Part shown: positions 41,897-50,474 of the stretch, piece by piece
How positions within the stretch are numbered: the stretch's first letter is position 1
Layout of the letters: every line of letters begins with the position of its first letter
Source: Planctomycetaceae bacterium
Lineage (GTDB): Bacteria; Planctomycetota; Phycisphaerae; UBA1845; UTPLA1
Direction of reading: 5' to 3'
Assembly (NCBI GenBank): GCA_006969385.1
Contig: CP030884.1
Location: forward strand, 1,116,001 to 1,180,000
DNA: 64,000 nucleotides
Notes under the pieces: generated by a model
What the model was told of the DNA's origin: nothing
Seen by the model: only the letters and a program-made list of their open reading frames with translations
Databases searched by the model: none
Translations under genes and position numbers: made by a program

Positions 41897-43843
41897 TTAA
41901 CCGTCCGCTTCCAAATACGTGTACCCCTTCAACCCCTCTTCGTATTTGCGCAATAGCTCCGCCGATTCCTTGAACGTGATGCGGCCTTCGCGGAGGCCGC
42001 GTTCGACCGTGCGGCGCAGGCGGTTGAGGAGTTCTTCCGGGTTGTATTGCACGTATTGCAGCACTTCTTCGACCGTGTCGCCGTCGACGATGTGATCGAC
42101 GAAGTACTGGCCGTTTTCGCGGACCGTGACGTGCACGGCGTTGGTATCGCCGAAGAGGTTGTGCATGTCGCCGAGGATTTCCTGATAGGCGCCGGTCATG
42201 AACACGCCCATCACGTAATCGTCGCCGGTAAACGGGTGGACTTCGAGCGTGTTCTTAAAGTCGCGCCGGTCGATAAAGCTATCGAGCTTACCGTCGCTAT
42301 CGCAGGTGATATCGGCGAGCACGGCGCGCTCCGTCGGTTCTTCGTCGAGCCGGTGAATCGGCATCACGGGCAACAGTTGATCGACGGCCCAGCAGTCGGG
42401 CACGGATTGAAAGATCGAGAAGTTGCACGCGTAGATCGACGCGAGTTGACCATCGAGGCCTTGCAATTCTTCCGGCACGTAATCGGCGGCAGCCATCAGC
42501 TTATGAATCTTGCGGCAGGCGGCCCAGAAGATGGCTTCCATGCGGCCGCAATCTTCGATGGTGAGATAGCCCAGCTTAAACAGGCTCATCGCTTCGTCGC
42601 GATGGTGCAGGATATCGTGATACGCTTCCTGATAGTTCTTGGCACTGAGCGTTTCGTATGATTCGAGCAGCGAATGCATCACGTTGTGTGCGTCGTCGGG
42701 CAGTTCCTTGGGCACCGTCTGTTCGACCGGCCGCGTGACACCGAGCACTTCAAAGATTAACGCCGATTGGTGCGCGACCAACGCGCGGCCGTTCTCCGTC
42801 ACGATGGTCGGGTGAGGTGTGTCGGTTTCTTCGCATACGGTGGCGAGCGCATCGACGATGTCGCCGACGTATTCGGCGATCGTGTAGTTGGCGCTGGAGG
42901 CGTAGGTGCTGCTGCTGCCGTCGTAGTCGACCGCCATGCCGCCGCCGACGTCGAAATACTTTACGCCCGCGCCGAGACGACGCAGTTCGCTATACAACCG
43001 TACGGCTTCGGAGAGCGCGTCTTTGATCGAGCGGATGTTGGTGATCTGGCTGCCGAGGTGGAAGTGCGTGAGTTGCAAACAATCGAGCATCTTCTGATCG
43101 CGCAGTTGTTCGACGCCGCTGAGCATCTCGGTAATCGTGAGACCGAACTTGCTTTTCACGCCGCCCGATTCCTGCCAGCGACCCGAGCCGCGCGTCGAAA
43201 GCTTCATGCGGAAGCCGATCTGCGGTCGAACGCCCAGTTGCTTCGAACGCTCGATGATGCGCCCGAGTTCGTGATAGTCTTCGACGACGATAACGATCGT
43301 CTTGCCGAGCTTGGTGCCCATCAGCGCGAGGTCGATGTATTCGACGTCTTTGTAACCGTTGCAGATGATGAGCGGTTCGTTGGATTCGAGCATGGCCAGC
43401 ACGGCGAGCAGTTCGGGCTTGCTACCGGCTTCGAGGCCGAACTTGTGGGGATCGCCGAACTGCACGATCTCTTCGACGATGTGGCGCTGCTGGTTCACCT
43501 TGATCGGAAACACGCCCATGTATTGGCCGGTGTAGTCGTGCGATTCGAAGGCGGCTTGAAACGCGGCGTTCAGTTCGTCGAGCCGCGACTTGATGATGTC
43601 GCTGAAGCGCACCAACAGCGGCAAGCCCAAGCCGCGCTCGCGTAACTCGTCGATCAGTTCCTTTAGATCGAAGCTGGGACCGGCGGGGCCTTGCGGGCTG
43701 ACCTGTACCGTGCCGCGGTCGTTGATGCCGAAGTAACCGGCACCCCAGGCGCGAATGCCGTAGAGATCGCTGGAATCTTCGACAGACCAGGCGCGGCCGG
43801 TTTTGGAAACGGGACGGTTGGGTGTGGTGGTGGGTTCGGACAT
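41897..43843 (-). CDS. speA: Biosynthetic arginine decarboxylase SpeA
   Basis: A 648-residue PLP-dependent enzyme that converts arginine to agmatine for polyamine synthesis. The N-terminus (WSVEDSSDLYGIRAWGAGYFGINDRG) is typical of SpeA. The PLP lysine is Lys115 in MGVFPIKVNQQRHIVEEI. Other family marks are KFGLEAGSKPELLAVLAM, LICNGYKDVEYIDLAL, HFHLGSQITNI and KYFDVGGGMAVDYDGSSS. The Cys region VSEDCG-like appears as LTIEDCGRMEAIFWA, and the C-terminus has VLADITCDSDGKLDSFI and VFMTGAYQEILGDMHNLFGD. Length matches E. coli SpeA (658). It is divergent from the zinc-ribbon membrane protein gene. Confidence 0.97.
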   Translation of the reverse strand: MSEPTTTPNRPVSKTGRAWSVEDSSDLYGIRAWGAGYFGINDRGTVQVSPQGPAGPSFDLKELIDELRERGLGLPLLVRFSDIIKSRLDELNAAFQAAFESHDYTGQYMGVFPIKVNQQRHIVEEIVQFGDPHKFGLEAGSKPELLAVLAMLESNEPLIICNGYKDVEYIDLALMGTKLGKTIVIVVEDYHELGRIIERSKQLGVRPQIGFRMKLSTRGSGRWQESGGVKSKFGLTITEMLSGVEQLRDQKMLDCLQLTHFHLGSQITNIRSIKDALSEAVRLYSELRRLGAGVKYFDVGGGMAVDYDGSSSTYASSANYTIAEYVGDIVDALATVCEETDTPHPTIVTENGRALVAHQSALIFEVLGVTRPVEQTVPKELPDDAHNVMHSLLESYETLSAKNYQEAYHDILHHRDEAMSLFKLGYLTIEDCGRMEAIFWAACRKIHKLMAAADYVPEELQGLDGQLASIYACNFSIFQSVPDCWAVDQLLPVMPIHRLDEEPTERAVLADITCDSDGKLDSFIDRRDFKNTLEVHPFTGDDYVMGVFMTGAYQEILGDMHNLFGDTNAVHVTVRENGQYFVDHIVDGDTVEEVLQYVQYNPEELLNRLRRTVERGLREGRITFKESAELLRKYEEGLKGYTYLEADG

Positions 43844-44135
43844 TTGCGTTTCTCGTAACGGGCGTACCGTTGAATGGGGCGCGACCCTTCGCGCACTGGC
43901 ACGGGTGAATGCAGTATTATTGAGGCTGCTCGCGTGGAATGCGAATTGGGTATTTTAGTTGAAGATTCGCAGTTTGCGACGGGTATTTGTTATTGGGCCA
44001 TACCGGCGGATGGGTGGTCGGTAGGGTCATGCTGGGTTGGCGAAACGCATGGTCCTCAGGCCCGCGCATGAAACAGTTTTCATGCGAATCGCACGCGTGC
44101 ATATGCAGGCTGGTTTTCAAAGGGACGGGGTCATC

Positions 44136-44693
44136 ATGCAACCGATCAAGCGACGACCGCCGCATCATCTGCGAAGGTTGCACTATTGGTCGCTGGGGCT
44201 GGTATTCGGTGGGCAGTTTTTCTTGATCGCCGTTTCGTTCGCGAGTATCTGCAGCGGTAGGTGTCCGGAGTGCGGCACGCTCGATGTGTTTCACCTGCGT
44301 GTGGCAGCGTCGCAGCGGCGACATGAGCTTGCGGGCGGCAATATCTTTCGAATCGACCTGCCGCGATCGTTAAGGCGTCGGGTGAAACTCGTGATAATCC
44401 TCATGGTCGTATCGACCCTCTTCCTCGTGGTGTGCGCCGCGATGGTTATCGCGAACCCCGAGCGACAGTCGTGGGCCGCGGTGTCGTTTGGCGTGGCCAG
44501 CTTGATTTGTCTGGCCGCAGGCGTGCTCGCCCTTCTCGGCTGGCGATCCTACCTCGCGCTTCGGGTACGACCCTTCTGCGAATCATGCGGCCACTCACTC
44601 GTTGAGACGGACGACGCAACCTGCGCGGAGTGTGGTACGCCGACGGATAACAGTCGATCTGAAATTGCGATAAAACACGATCTCGATCCTTAA
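44136..44693 (+). CDS. Zinc-ribbon membrane protein of unknown function
   Basis: A 185-residue protein. I chose ATG 44136 (MQPIKRRPPHHLRRLHYW); the frame extends to 44037, but the added residues have no features. Three membrane helices are visible (YWSLGLVFGGQFFLIAVSF, VKLVIILMVVSTLFLVVCAAMVI, VSFGVASLICLAAGVLALLGW). Zinc-ribbon half sites lie at CPECG after helix 1, and at CESCGHSL plus CAECGTP at the C-terminus, so two cytoplasmic knuckles may share metal. I do not recognise a specific family. An insertion sequence has landed exactly at its stop codon: the TAA is part of the 6-bp duplicated target. Confidence 0.7.
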   Translation: MQPIKRRPPHHLRRLHYWSLGLVFGGQFFLIAVSFASICSGRCPECGTLDVFHLRVAASQRRHELAGGNIFRIDLPRSLRRRVKLVIILMVVSTLFLVVCAAMVIANPERQSWAAVSFGVASLICLAAGVLALLGWRSYLALRVRPFCESCGHSLVETDDATCAECGTPTDNSRSEIAIKHDLDP

Positions 44694-44696
44694 TTG

Positions 44697-46171
44697 GTCG
44701 ACCCTGAAAAAGCCATTGTTTATGCAGCACAGCAAGTGGTTCGTTGACCGATTCGGTTGAAGACGTTCTGCCTGAGCCATTGGATCAGCGCAGCGGCGAA
44801 GCGCCGCAGGAGTTTGCGGAGGTTCGATCCGGCGGCGGCGAGAATCGCGTTGATGGCATCGCCGTCGAGGCCCGCCAGGAAGCAGCGATCCATTCGGTTG
44901 TCACTTTTGAGATGACCGATCTTTGGTTCGACTGCACTGCGGCGTTTGCGACGGCGTCGTTCGCAACGTGGCGTGTTTTTCTTTCTTTGACCGGCGATGT
45001 GCACGGTGACCTCGTCACCACAACCGTGACCGCGATAGCCTTTGTCGACATACGCGTCCGTCACGGCGACCCCCGTGACCTGTTCCACCGTCGCCAGTGT
45101 CTCGCCGAGTGTATGACCGTCGTACGGATTGCCTTCGAACAACCGCGCCGCGACGATCCAATTGTCGCGATTGGTCGTTGCGATCGCGATCTTTTGACCG
45201 AACTCGTAACGCTGGTGCGCTTTGCCTTTGCTGATGCATTGCACCTCGGGTTCGTGCAGGCTGTAAAGTTTGTTTTTGTCTTGTGGTTGTTGCGTGTGAA
45301 TGCGTTCGGCGCGTTGCAATAACGTCTCCAAGTCCGCATCGGGTTTGTTCGACTTGCGTTTGATGTCGCGGATCAGGCGACCCACATAGGTGCGCAGCTT
45401 GCGCAAACAACGCTTCATGCGTTTGAACTGACGCGCGTGGGCGTAGCGACTCGCTTTGACCGACAGCTTTTTGCCAACCCGTATGTACGACTGACGCAAG
45501 TCGATACCGCGCGCTCGTGCCGCCGCGCCGAGCTTCTCGATCGCGCGATAGAGTAGCTTCGCGTCGGTCGGGTACGTGATATTTTTTTCTTGCACGGTCG
45601 TGTCGGCGTTCACGCGCCTGAGATCGCTCGGTCGCACCAAGCCGGCGCGTTGCGCCAAGTCGATCGTTTCCTTCAACAATGCTTCCAGCCGTTCGGCGCC
45701 GACGCGGTTGCGCCATTTGGTCATGCTGGTGGGATGGATCGGGCAGTCGTGCTGCATGTGGGTGAAGCCGCAAAAGTATTGCCAGTAAGGGTTTTCGACC
45801 CAACGTTCGACCAGCGCTTCGTCCGATTCATCGAACGCGTATTTGAGATAGTGCAGTCCGACCATCAGCCGCGTGGCCTTGGCCGGCGCGCCCATGTCGG
45901 GGCTGAAGCACTCGGCCAGCGCGACATCGAAGCGGTCCCAATCGATGGCGCGGGCCAGCTTGATGAGTTCGTGATTCGGATTGAGGAGTTGATCGAAATG
46001 CGATCGAAACAACTCGAACGTGCCACGTTCCTGCTTCTTCGGCTGCATAATACTCGTCCCTGAATTGCAAGGTTTTGACCCGAATCCGCCGGGTTACTTG
46101 CAAAGTGTACCCGCACCGCGCAGCCGATTCACGAGATAAACAAAGGCCAAAATGATTAATTCAGGGACGAC
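44697..46171 (-). mobile_element. IS5-like insertion sequence with target-site duplication
   Basis: The element is about 1,475 bp with 12-bp terminal inverted repeats, GTCGACCCTGAA at 44697-44708 and the complement of GTCGTCCCTGAA at 46160-46171 (one mismatch). It is flanked by the direct repeat TAATTG at 44691-44696 and 46172-46177. It contains one full-length transposase gene on the minus strand. IS5-group elements usually make a 4-bp YTAR duplication, so the exact border may shift by a few bases. Confidence 0.85.
44720..46048 (-). CDS. IS5-like (DDE) transposase
   Basis: A 442-residue transposase that appears intact. The N-terminal region FRSHFDQLLNPNHELIKLARAIDWDRF and LMVGLHYLKYAFDESDEALVERWVENPYWQYFCG is typical of the IS5 family (DUF772-type). 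The DDE catalytic residues are likely Asp149 (RRVNADTTVQEKNITYPTD), Asp in VAVTDAYVDKGYRGHG, and Glu in RRRKRRSAVEPKIGHLKSDNRMDR. The C-terminus LDGDAINAILAAAGSNLRKLL is also characteristic. A basic insertion (RKLRTYVGRLIRDIKRKSNK) lies between the first and second Asp. Since the frame, the ends and the target duplication are preserved, the insertion is probably recent. Confidence 0.93.
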   Translation of the reverse strand: MQPKKQERGTFELFRSHFDQLLNPNHELIKLARAIDWDRFDVALAECFSPDMGAPAKATRLMVGLHYLKYAFDESDEALVERWVENPYWQYFCGFTHMQHDCPIHPTSMTKWRNRVGAERLEALLKETIDLAQRAGLVRPSDLRRVNADTTVQEKNITYPTDAKLLYRAIEKLGAAARARGIDLRQSYIRVGKKLSVKASRYAHARQFKRMKRCLRKLRTYVGRLIRDIKRKSNKPDADLETLLQRAERIHTQQPQDKNKLYSLHEPEVQCISKGKAHQRYEFGQKIAIATTNRDNWIVAARLFEGNPYDGHTLGETLATVEQVTGVAVTDAYVDKGYRGHGCGDEVTVHIAGQRKKNTPRCERRRRKRRSAVEPKIGHLKSDNRMDRCFLAGLDGDAINAILAAAGSNLRKLLRRFAAALIQWLRQNVFNRIGQRTTCCAA

Positions 46172-46177
46172 TAATTG

Positions 46178-46563
46178 ACTGTCAACGCTGTTCTTTTGGG
46201 CGAATCGACATCAACAGTTCATGTCTTTTAATCTGGCATCTTTTGGGGGAGCATCGCCGTGTCGGCGGTGCGTGTTCGCTTTTCCCACCGGCGAGACGCC
46301 GATGCTACCCGTGGCAAAAACCAATCGATACCGGTACCGACTTTTTCGTGCCTTAGCTCTTATTCAATCGATACTTATCGCCTTTGGCATATCTGGTGCG
46401 ATGCCATGCCCCCGGTTGACGCCTCGGCTTGCACATCTAAACTGACGTCTATTAGGAGGTTACGCGCGCCGATGGGCGGCGGGGCCTTGCGACGGCGCGG
46501 TCGCGAGAGCCGCAGCCATCGGAACCAGTCGTAAATCGCGCGTCTGCTCGCCGTTGCACCATT
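46178..46563. other. Intergenic region between the insertion sequence and lptF
   Basis: These 386 bases hold the second copy of the 70-bp dispersed repeat (46245-46314) and otherwise nothing I recognise. It would have been the region downstream of the zinc-ribbon membrane gene before the insertion. Confidence 0.5.
46245..46314. repeat. 70-bp dispersed repeat, copy 2
   Basis: The reverse complement of this stretch matches 32845-32914 at about 62 of 70 positions. On the plus strand it begins GGGGGAGCATCGCCGTG and ends GCTACCCGTGG. Confidence 0.85.
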
Positions 46564-48249
46564 ATGCGAACGCTGAACCGCTATTTCGGGCGCGAACTCT
46601 TGCGCGGCTTTGTGCTGACCGCCATCGCGCTGACCATGCTGGTCGTGATGGGCGGCGGCGTGTCGAGCCTGTTCAAATCGCAGGGCATCGGTGCCGGCGA
46701 AATCCTCAACATCTTTCTTTATCTCATTCCGATCGCGCTGATCTTTATGCTGCCGCTGGCGGCGCTCTTTGCGGCGACGATCACCTACGGTCGGGCGGCG
46801 GCGGATAACGAAATTCTCGCGTGCCAGGCGGCGGGCGTGAACATCCATCGCTTGCTGGTACCACCGGCGGCGATCGGCTTGCTCATCACCGGCGTGTGGC
46901 TGTGGGGGCTGAACTTCTTCATCCCCAAGATGCTGTGGAGCGTGGAAGACATCACGCGGCGCGACGTGCCTGCCGTGGTGGCCGGTCGCTTCCTGCGCGG
47001 TAAGCCGTTGAACTACGGCAAGTACACCATCTCGGCGCGCAAGTGCGACAAGATCGAAGCCGCCGACGTGATCGATGCCGACGGCGAACGCGACGCCGAG
47101 GATTACGTCTTTCTGCATCTGACCGGCGTGTCGTTTATGGAGTCGAACAACGGTCGGTTGGTACGCATGGGCACGGCCGACGAGACGATCATCCAATTCG
47201 ATAACAGCAAGTCGATGCCGGAAATCAAGGTGAAGATGGAATCCGGCCGCAGCTTCGACGCCGAACGCAATCAGTATTTCGAGTTCGAAGAACAGGTCTT
47301 GGGGCCGATTGAAATCCCGCTGAAGATTCGCCGGAAGATTCGCTTCGAGAATCTGTGGACGCTGTTCGACTTTCGGAACGACCCGCTGCAGATCCCTGAG
47401 ATCGAAGACCTGATGAATGGGATGCGCAAGGAACTGAAAATTTATTTCCTCGCGCGCAAAACAGACGAAATCGTCAAAGCCAATCAAGGCGACATCGAGT
47501 TTTACGACAAGACCAATGACCGCCGCGTGAAACTATCGGCCTACGGCATCTTCGTTAACGAAGACGATGGTCGCATCACGCTGAACGATGTGGAAGCGAC
47601 GGTCTGGGAATCGGGGGCGGTCGAGGGCACGCGCTATCAGGCCGAGAGCGCTCGCATCCGGCTCGAAAGCGGGGCGGTCGAGCACGAGCCGGATATCGTC
47701 ATCACGTTGGAAAACGACGTGCGCATCACACCGACCGGCGAGGGCAGCAGCGCCCGCATCATTCGCAAGCCGAGCGAAACGTTGCCGCGCGTGCCGTTCA
47801 AAGATCAGGATAGAATCAACGCAGCCTATCAGGATTTCATGGATGCGCAGGTCGGGTCGATCTTCGACCGCGATTACGATGCGCGGCCCGATGCGCTCAA
47901 GCTCTTCGCCAAGCAAAAACGCGTACAGCAACGGCTGGCGCGCAAAGAAGCCGAGTATCGCTCGGAAGTACGCGGTGAAATTCACTTTCGATTATCGATC
48001 TCGCTGGCGTGGCTGGCCGTGATCGTCATCGGCGCGTTGTTGGGCACGATCATTCGCAGCGGGCAGGCGCTGGTCGCCTTTTTTATTAGCTGCATCCCCT
48101 GCTTGTTTATTACCGTAACGGCGCTGACGGCGCGAAACCTGGCGGACCGACCGGACTACAGCATCGCGGGCATCGCTTTGTTGTGGGGTTCGACCGCACT
48201 GTTGTACGCGGCCGTCGCCGTCATCGGCACGCGTTTCTTGCGGCGTTAA
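46564..48249 (+). CDS. lptF: LptF/LptG family permease (LPS export)
   Basis: A 561-residue member of the YjgP/YjgQ family, which with the LptB ATPase extracts lipopolysaccharide from the inner membrane. The start MRTLNRYFGRELLRGFVLTAIALTMLVVMG is typical. Helices 2-3 (ILNIFLYLIPIALIFMLPLAALFAATITYGRAAADNEILACQAAG) carry the family's ExxAxxAxG loop. The periplasmic beta-jellyroll region is much longer than in E. coli (whole protein about 366 residues there) and spans roughly 140-460. C-terminal helices begin at IHFRLSISLAWLAVIVIGALLG. The second permease follows after 10 bases, so the pair is an operon. Whether it is orthologous to LptF or LptG is not decided by sequence reading. Confidence 0.88.
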   Translation: MRTLNRYFGRELLRGFVLTAIALTMLVVMGGGVSSLFKSQGIGAGEILNIFLYLIPIALIFMLPLAALFAATITYGRAAADNEILACQAAGVNIHRLLVPPAAIGLLITGVWLWGLNFFIPKMLWSVEDITRRDVPAVVAGRFLRGKPLNYGKYTISARKCDKIEAADVIDADGERDAEDYVFLHLTGVSFMESNNGRLVRMGTADETIIQFDNSKSMPEIKVKMESGRSFDAERNQYFEFEEQVLGPIEIPLKIRRKIRFENLWTLFDFRNDPLQIPEIEDLMNGMRKELKIYFLARKTDEIVKANQGDIEFYDKTNDRRVKLSAYGIFVNEDDGRITLNDVEATVWESGAVEGTRYQAESARIRLESGAVEHEPDIVITLENDVRITPTGEGSSARIIRKPSETLPRVPFKDQDRINAAYQDFMDAQVGSIFDRDYDARPDALKLFAKQKRVQQRLARKEAEYRSEVRGEIHFRLSISLAWLAVIVIGALLGTIIRSGQALVAFFISCIPCLFITVTALTARNLADRPDYSIAGIALLWGSTALLYAAVAVIGTRFLRR

Positions 48250-48259
48250 GGAAAGCGAT

Positions 48260-49360
48260 ATGAAGATCATCGATCGCTACATTCTCAAATCGTTTCTCGT
48301 GAACTATGCCATTGCCCTGACGGTGATGATCGGCATTTACGTGGTACTCGATTTGTTCGTGAATCTCGACGAATTCACCGAAGTGCCCAATCAAACGCTC
48401 GGCCAGATTTTGGGTCGCATTGCCGACTATTACGGTCATAACCTGTTTTTGTATTTCGCGCAATTGGCGGGCGTGATCACATTGATGGCAGGCTGCTTTA
48501 CGTTGGTGCGCTTGCATCGGTCGAATGAGATGACGGCGATCCTCGCGGCGGGCACGTCGCTGTATCGCGTGGCGGCGCCGTTGCTGATTGCCGGTTTGGC
48601 GATGAATGCGCTGTGGTTCGTCGATCAGGAGTTCATTATCCCCAGCATCGCACCAAAGTTGGCCCGTGCGCACGGCGACGTTGAAGGCCGACAAACGTTT
48701 GCAGTTCACTTCTTGCCCGACCCGAAGAATGGCAACGCGTTGCTGTCGGCCAGTCGCTTTAGCCCGGCCGTGAGCGTAATGCGCGGCGTGGTGATCCTGC
48801 TGCGCGACGATGACTTGCGGTTAACGGAAATCATCGAAGCCGACGAAGCAAACTGGGATGCGGAGAAAGGCTGCTGGGTTTTCCGCAACGGTGTGGCCAC
48901 GGTGTTGGCCGCCGATCCGGACGACCCGACGGCGAGCGTGGGCCGTTATGCGGTGCGGGAGTATCCGTCGCTGCTAACGCCGAAAGAAATCACGCTGCAG
49001 CAATCGGCGCAATGGACGCAGTTCCTTTCGCTGCGCGAATTGGAAAGTTTGCAGGAATTTTTCGCAGCCACCGGCTCGGGTGAGTTCATTCGCATGAAGC
49101 ACTCGCGGCTGACGACGGTCTTTATGAACATGACGCTGCTGTGCATCGGCCTGCCGTTCTTTTTAAATCGCGAGCGGCCGCCGATCGTGGTATTGGGCGG
49201 AAAGTGTTTGCTGGCCGCCGGTCTTTGTTACGCGTCGATGTTTATGATGAACACGGTCGATTTCTCGTCGATCGATATCAGCCCCGCCCTGCCGCCGTGG
49301 TTGCCGTTTATCGTGTTCGCGCCGATCTCGGTCGTGATGCTCGAAGGCATACGCACGTAG
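48260..49360 (+). CDS. lptG: LptF/LptG family permease, second subunit
   Basis: A 366-residue YjgP/YjgQ family protein of normal length, starting at ATG 48260 behind GGAAAG. The N-terminus MKIIDRYILKSFLVNYAIALTVMIGIYVVLDLFVNLDEF is typical. The loop RLHRSNEMTAILAAGTSLYRVAAPLLIAGL corresponds to the coupling helix that contacts LptB. The periplasmic domain covers about 130-270. Three C-terminal helices end IVFAPISVVMLEGIRT. With the preceding gene it should form the LptFG heterodimer in the LPS exporter. Its end nearly meets the convergent PLP-enzyme gene (stop at 49367). Confidence 0.9.
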   Translation: MKIIDRYILKSFLVNYAIALTVMIGIYVVLDLFVNLDEFTEVPNQTLGQILGRIADYYGHNLFLYFAQLAGVITLMAGCFTLVRLHRSNEMTAILAAGTSLYRVAAPLLIAGLAMNALWFVDQEFIIPSIAPKLARAHGDVEGRQTFAVHFLPDPKNGNALLSASRFSPAVSVMRGVVILLRDDDLRLTEIIEADEANWDAEKGCWVFRNGVATVLAADPDDPTASVGRYAVREYPSLLTPKEITLQQSAQWTQFLSLRELESLQEFFAATGSGEFIRMKHSRLTTVFMNMTLLCIGLPFFLNRERPPIVVLGGKCLLAAGLCYASMFMMNTVDFSSIDISPALPPWLPFIVFAPISVVMLEGIRT

Positions 49361-49366
49361 CGGCGA

Positions 49367-50470
49367 CTACCCATCCAACGGTTGCACCGGTTCATCGAAG
49401 TAGCGCCGCAGCGCCGACGGCAATGCCTTCACGTCGATTTCCGTTGGCGGTGCCGGGCAATAGGTGTACCAGAGTAGGTGAGTCTTTTCTTGTAAGCCCC
49501 GACGCTCGATGAAGTTCAACATGCCGTCGAGCGTTTTGGCCATATAGGTACCGTCGAACGGTAAGCCTTCGGTCGCTTCAAATTGCTTGGCGCGGCGCAC
49601 GGCCGAGTCGGTGAACTGCGCGTAACCGCCACCTAACGCGTCTTCGATCAGGGGCGGTTGTGCCGAGTCGAGATCATCCGAAATGCGCGGCTTTGCGGTT
49701 CCCATCTTTGTTGTAAACGCCCACGACGCCTTACGCGTCATCTTCCGCACTCGTCGCGCGGTGCAATACCAACGATGCGATACGATGACACCGACGACCT
49801 TGGTATCGAGCCGCGCGTGATGCAGGCCGGCCGCCAACCCGCAGGCGGTGCCGAGGCTACCCAGTGCCACGTAGATATAATCGGGCATGGGAACGAGACC
49901 GGCGTCAATTTGATCTTTGAGTTCAAACGCGGCGCGGACGTGGCCGTACATGGAACGCGAGGACGTCCCACCGGGCGGAATGAACATCACTGGGCCAGTG
50001 CCGCTAAGACGTTCGCGCAGATAACACGCGATGGTCTTGGGTAAGACGGTCGCGTAGTTGGCGGGAACATAGCGAGCGCCGGCGGCGAGAGCCGATGCGA
50101 TGTTAGCGCTTACGTAATGCGCGTTGGGCTGCGGTACGAACACGGCGACCGTATCTATGCCCAGTTGCCGTGCGTGCCAAGCCGTTTTGCTGAGATGGTG
50201 GCTGCCGGCACTGCTGAAAGACACGAGGGTCTTTACATTCTTTTGAGTGGCGCGACCGAGCAGGTATTCGAGCCCGCGCACTTTGTTTCCGCCGCAGATG
50301 GGATGCGATTGGTCTTCGCGCTTGACCCACAGCGAGCGCAATTGATGCTCGGCGGCGAAGCGCGGGGCTTCTTGCACCGGCGTGGGCCACGTGCCGATCG
50401 AGACGCGCGGGATGTCGCGCGTGCTGAGGTCGGCGGTCGTAGATGGTTCTTGCGACGATTTGTTCATCAA
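49367..50470 (-). CDS. D-cysteine desulfhydrase/ACC deaminase-like PLP enzyme
   Basis: A 367-residue fold-type II PLP enzyme. The N-terminal segment RVSIGTWPTPVQEAPRFAAEHQLRSLWVKREDQSH, then ICGGNKVRGLEYLLG with the PLP lysine at Lys63, is the pattern of D-cysteine desulfhydrase and 1-aminocyclopropane-1-carboxylate deaminase. SFSSAGSHHLSKTAWHARQLG corresponds to the usual GGxQSNH loop, but it reads SAGSHH, which may indicate a different substrate. YIYVALGSLGTACGLAAGL is the phosphate-binding loop. The C-terminus has FEATEGLPFDGTYMAKTLDGML and LLWYTYCP. It lies four bases after the GMC oxidoreductase stop on the same strand, suggesting an operon. Confidence 0.82.
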   Translation of the reverse strand: MMNKSSQEPSTTADLSTRDIPRVSIGTWPTPVQEAPRFAAEHQLRSLWVKREDQSHPICGGNKVRGLEYLLGRATQKNVKTLVSFSSAGSHHLSKTAWHARQLGIDTVAVFVPQPNAHYVSANIASALAAGARYVPANYATVLPKTIACYLRERLSGTGPVMFIPPGGTSSRSMYGHVRAAFELKDQIDAGLVPMPDYIYVALGSLGTACGLAAGLHHARLDTKVVGVIVSHRWYCTARRVRKMTRKASWAFTTKMGTAKPRISDDLDSAQPPLIEDALGGGYAQFTDSAVRRAKQFEATEGLPFDGTYMAKTLDGMLNFIERRGLQEKTHLLWYTYCPAPPTEIDVKALPSALRRYFDEPVQPLDG

Positions 50471-50474
50471 ATGC

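Noticed and set aside
46375..47487. 370-codon minus-strand open frame
   Set aside because: It is antisense to the well-supported lptF-like gene and has low-complexity His/Arg/Gln-rich content without family features.
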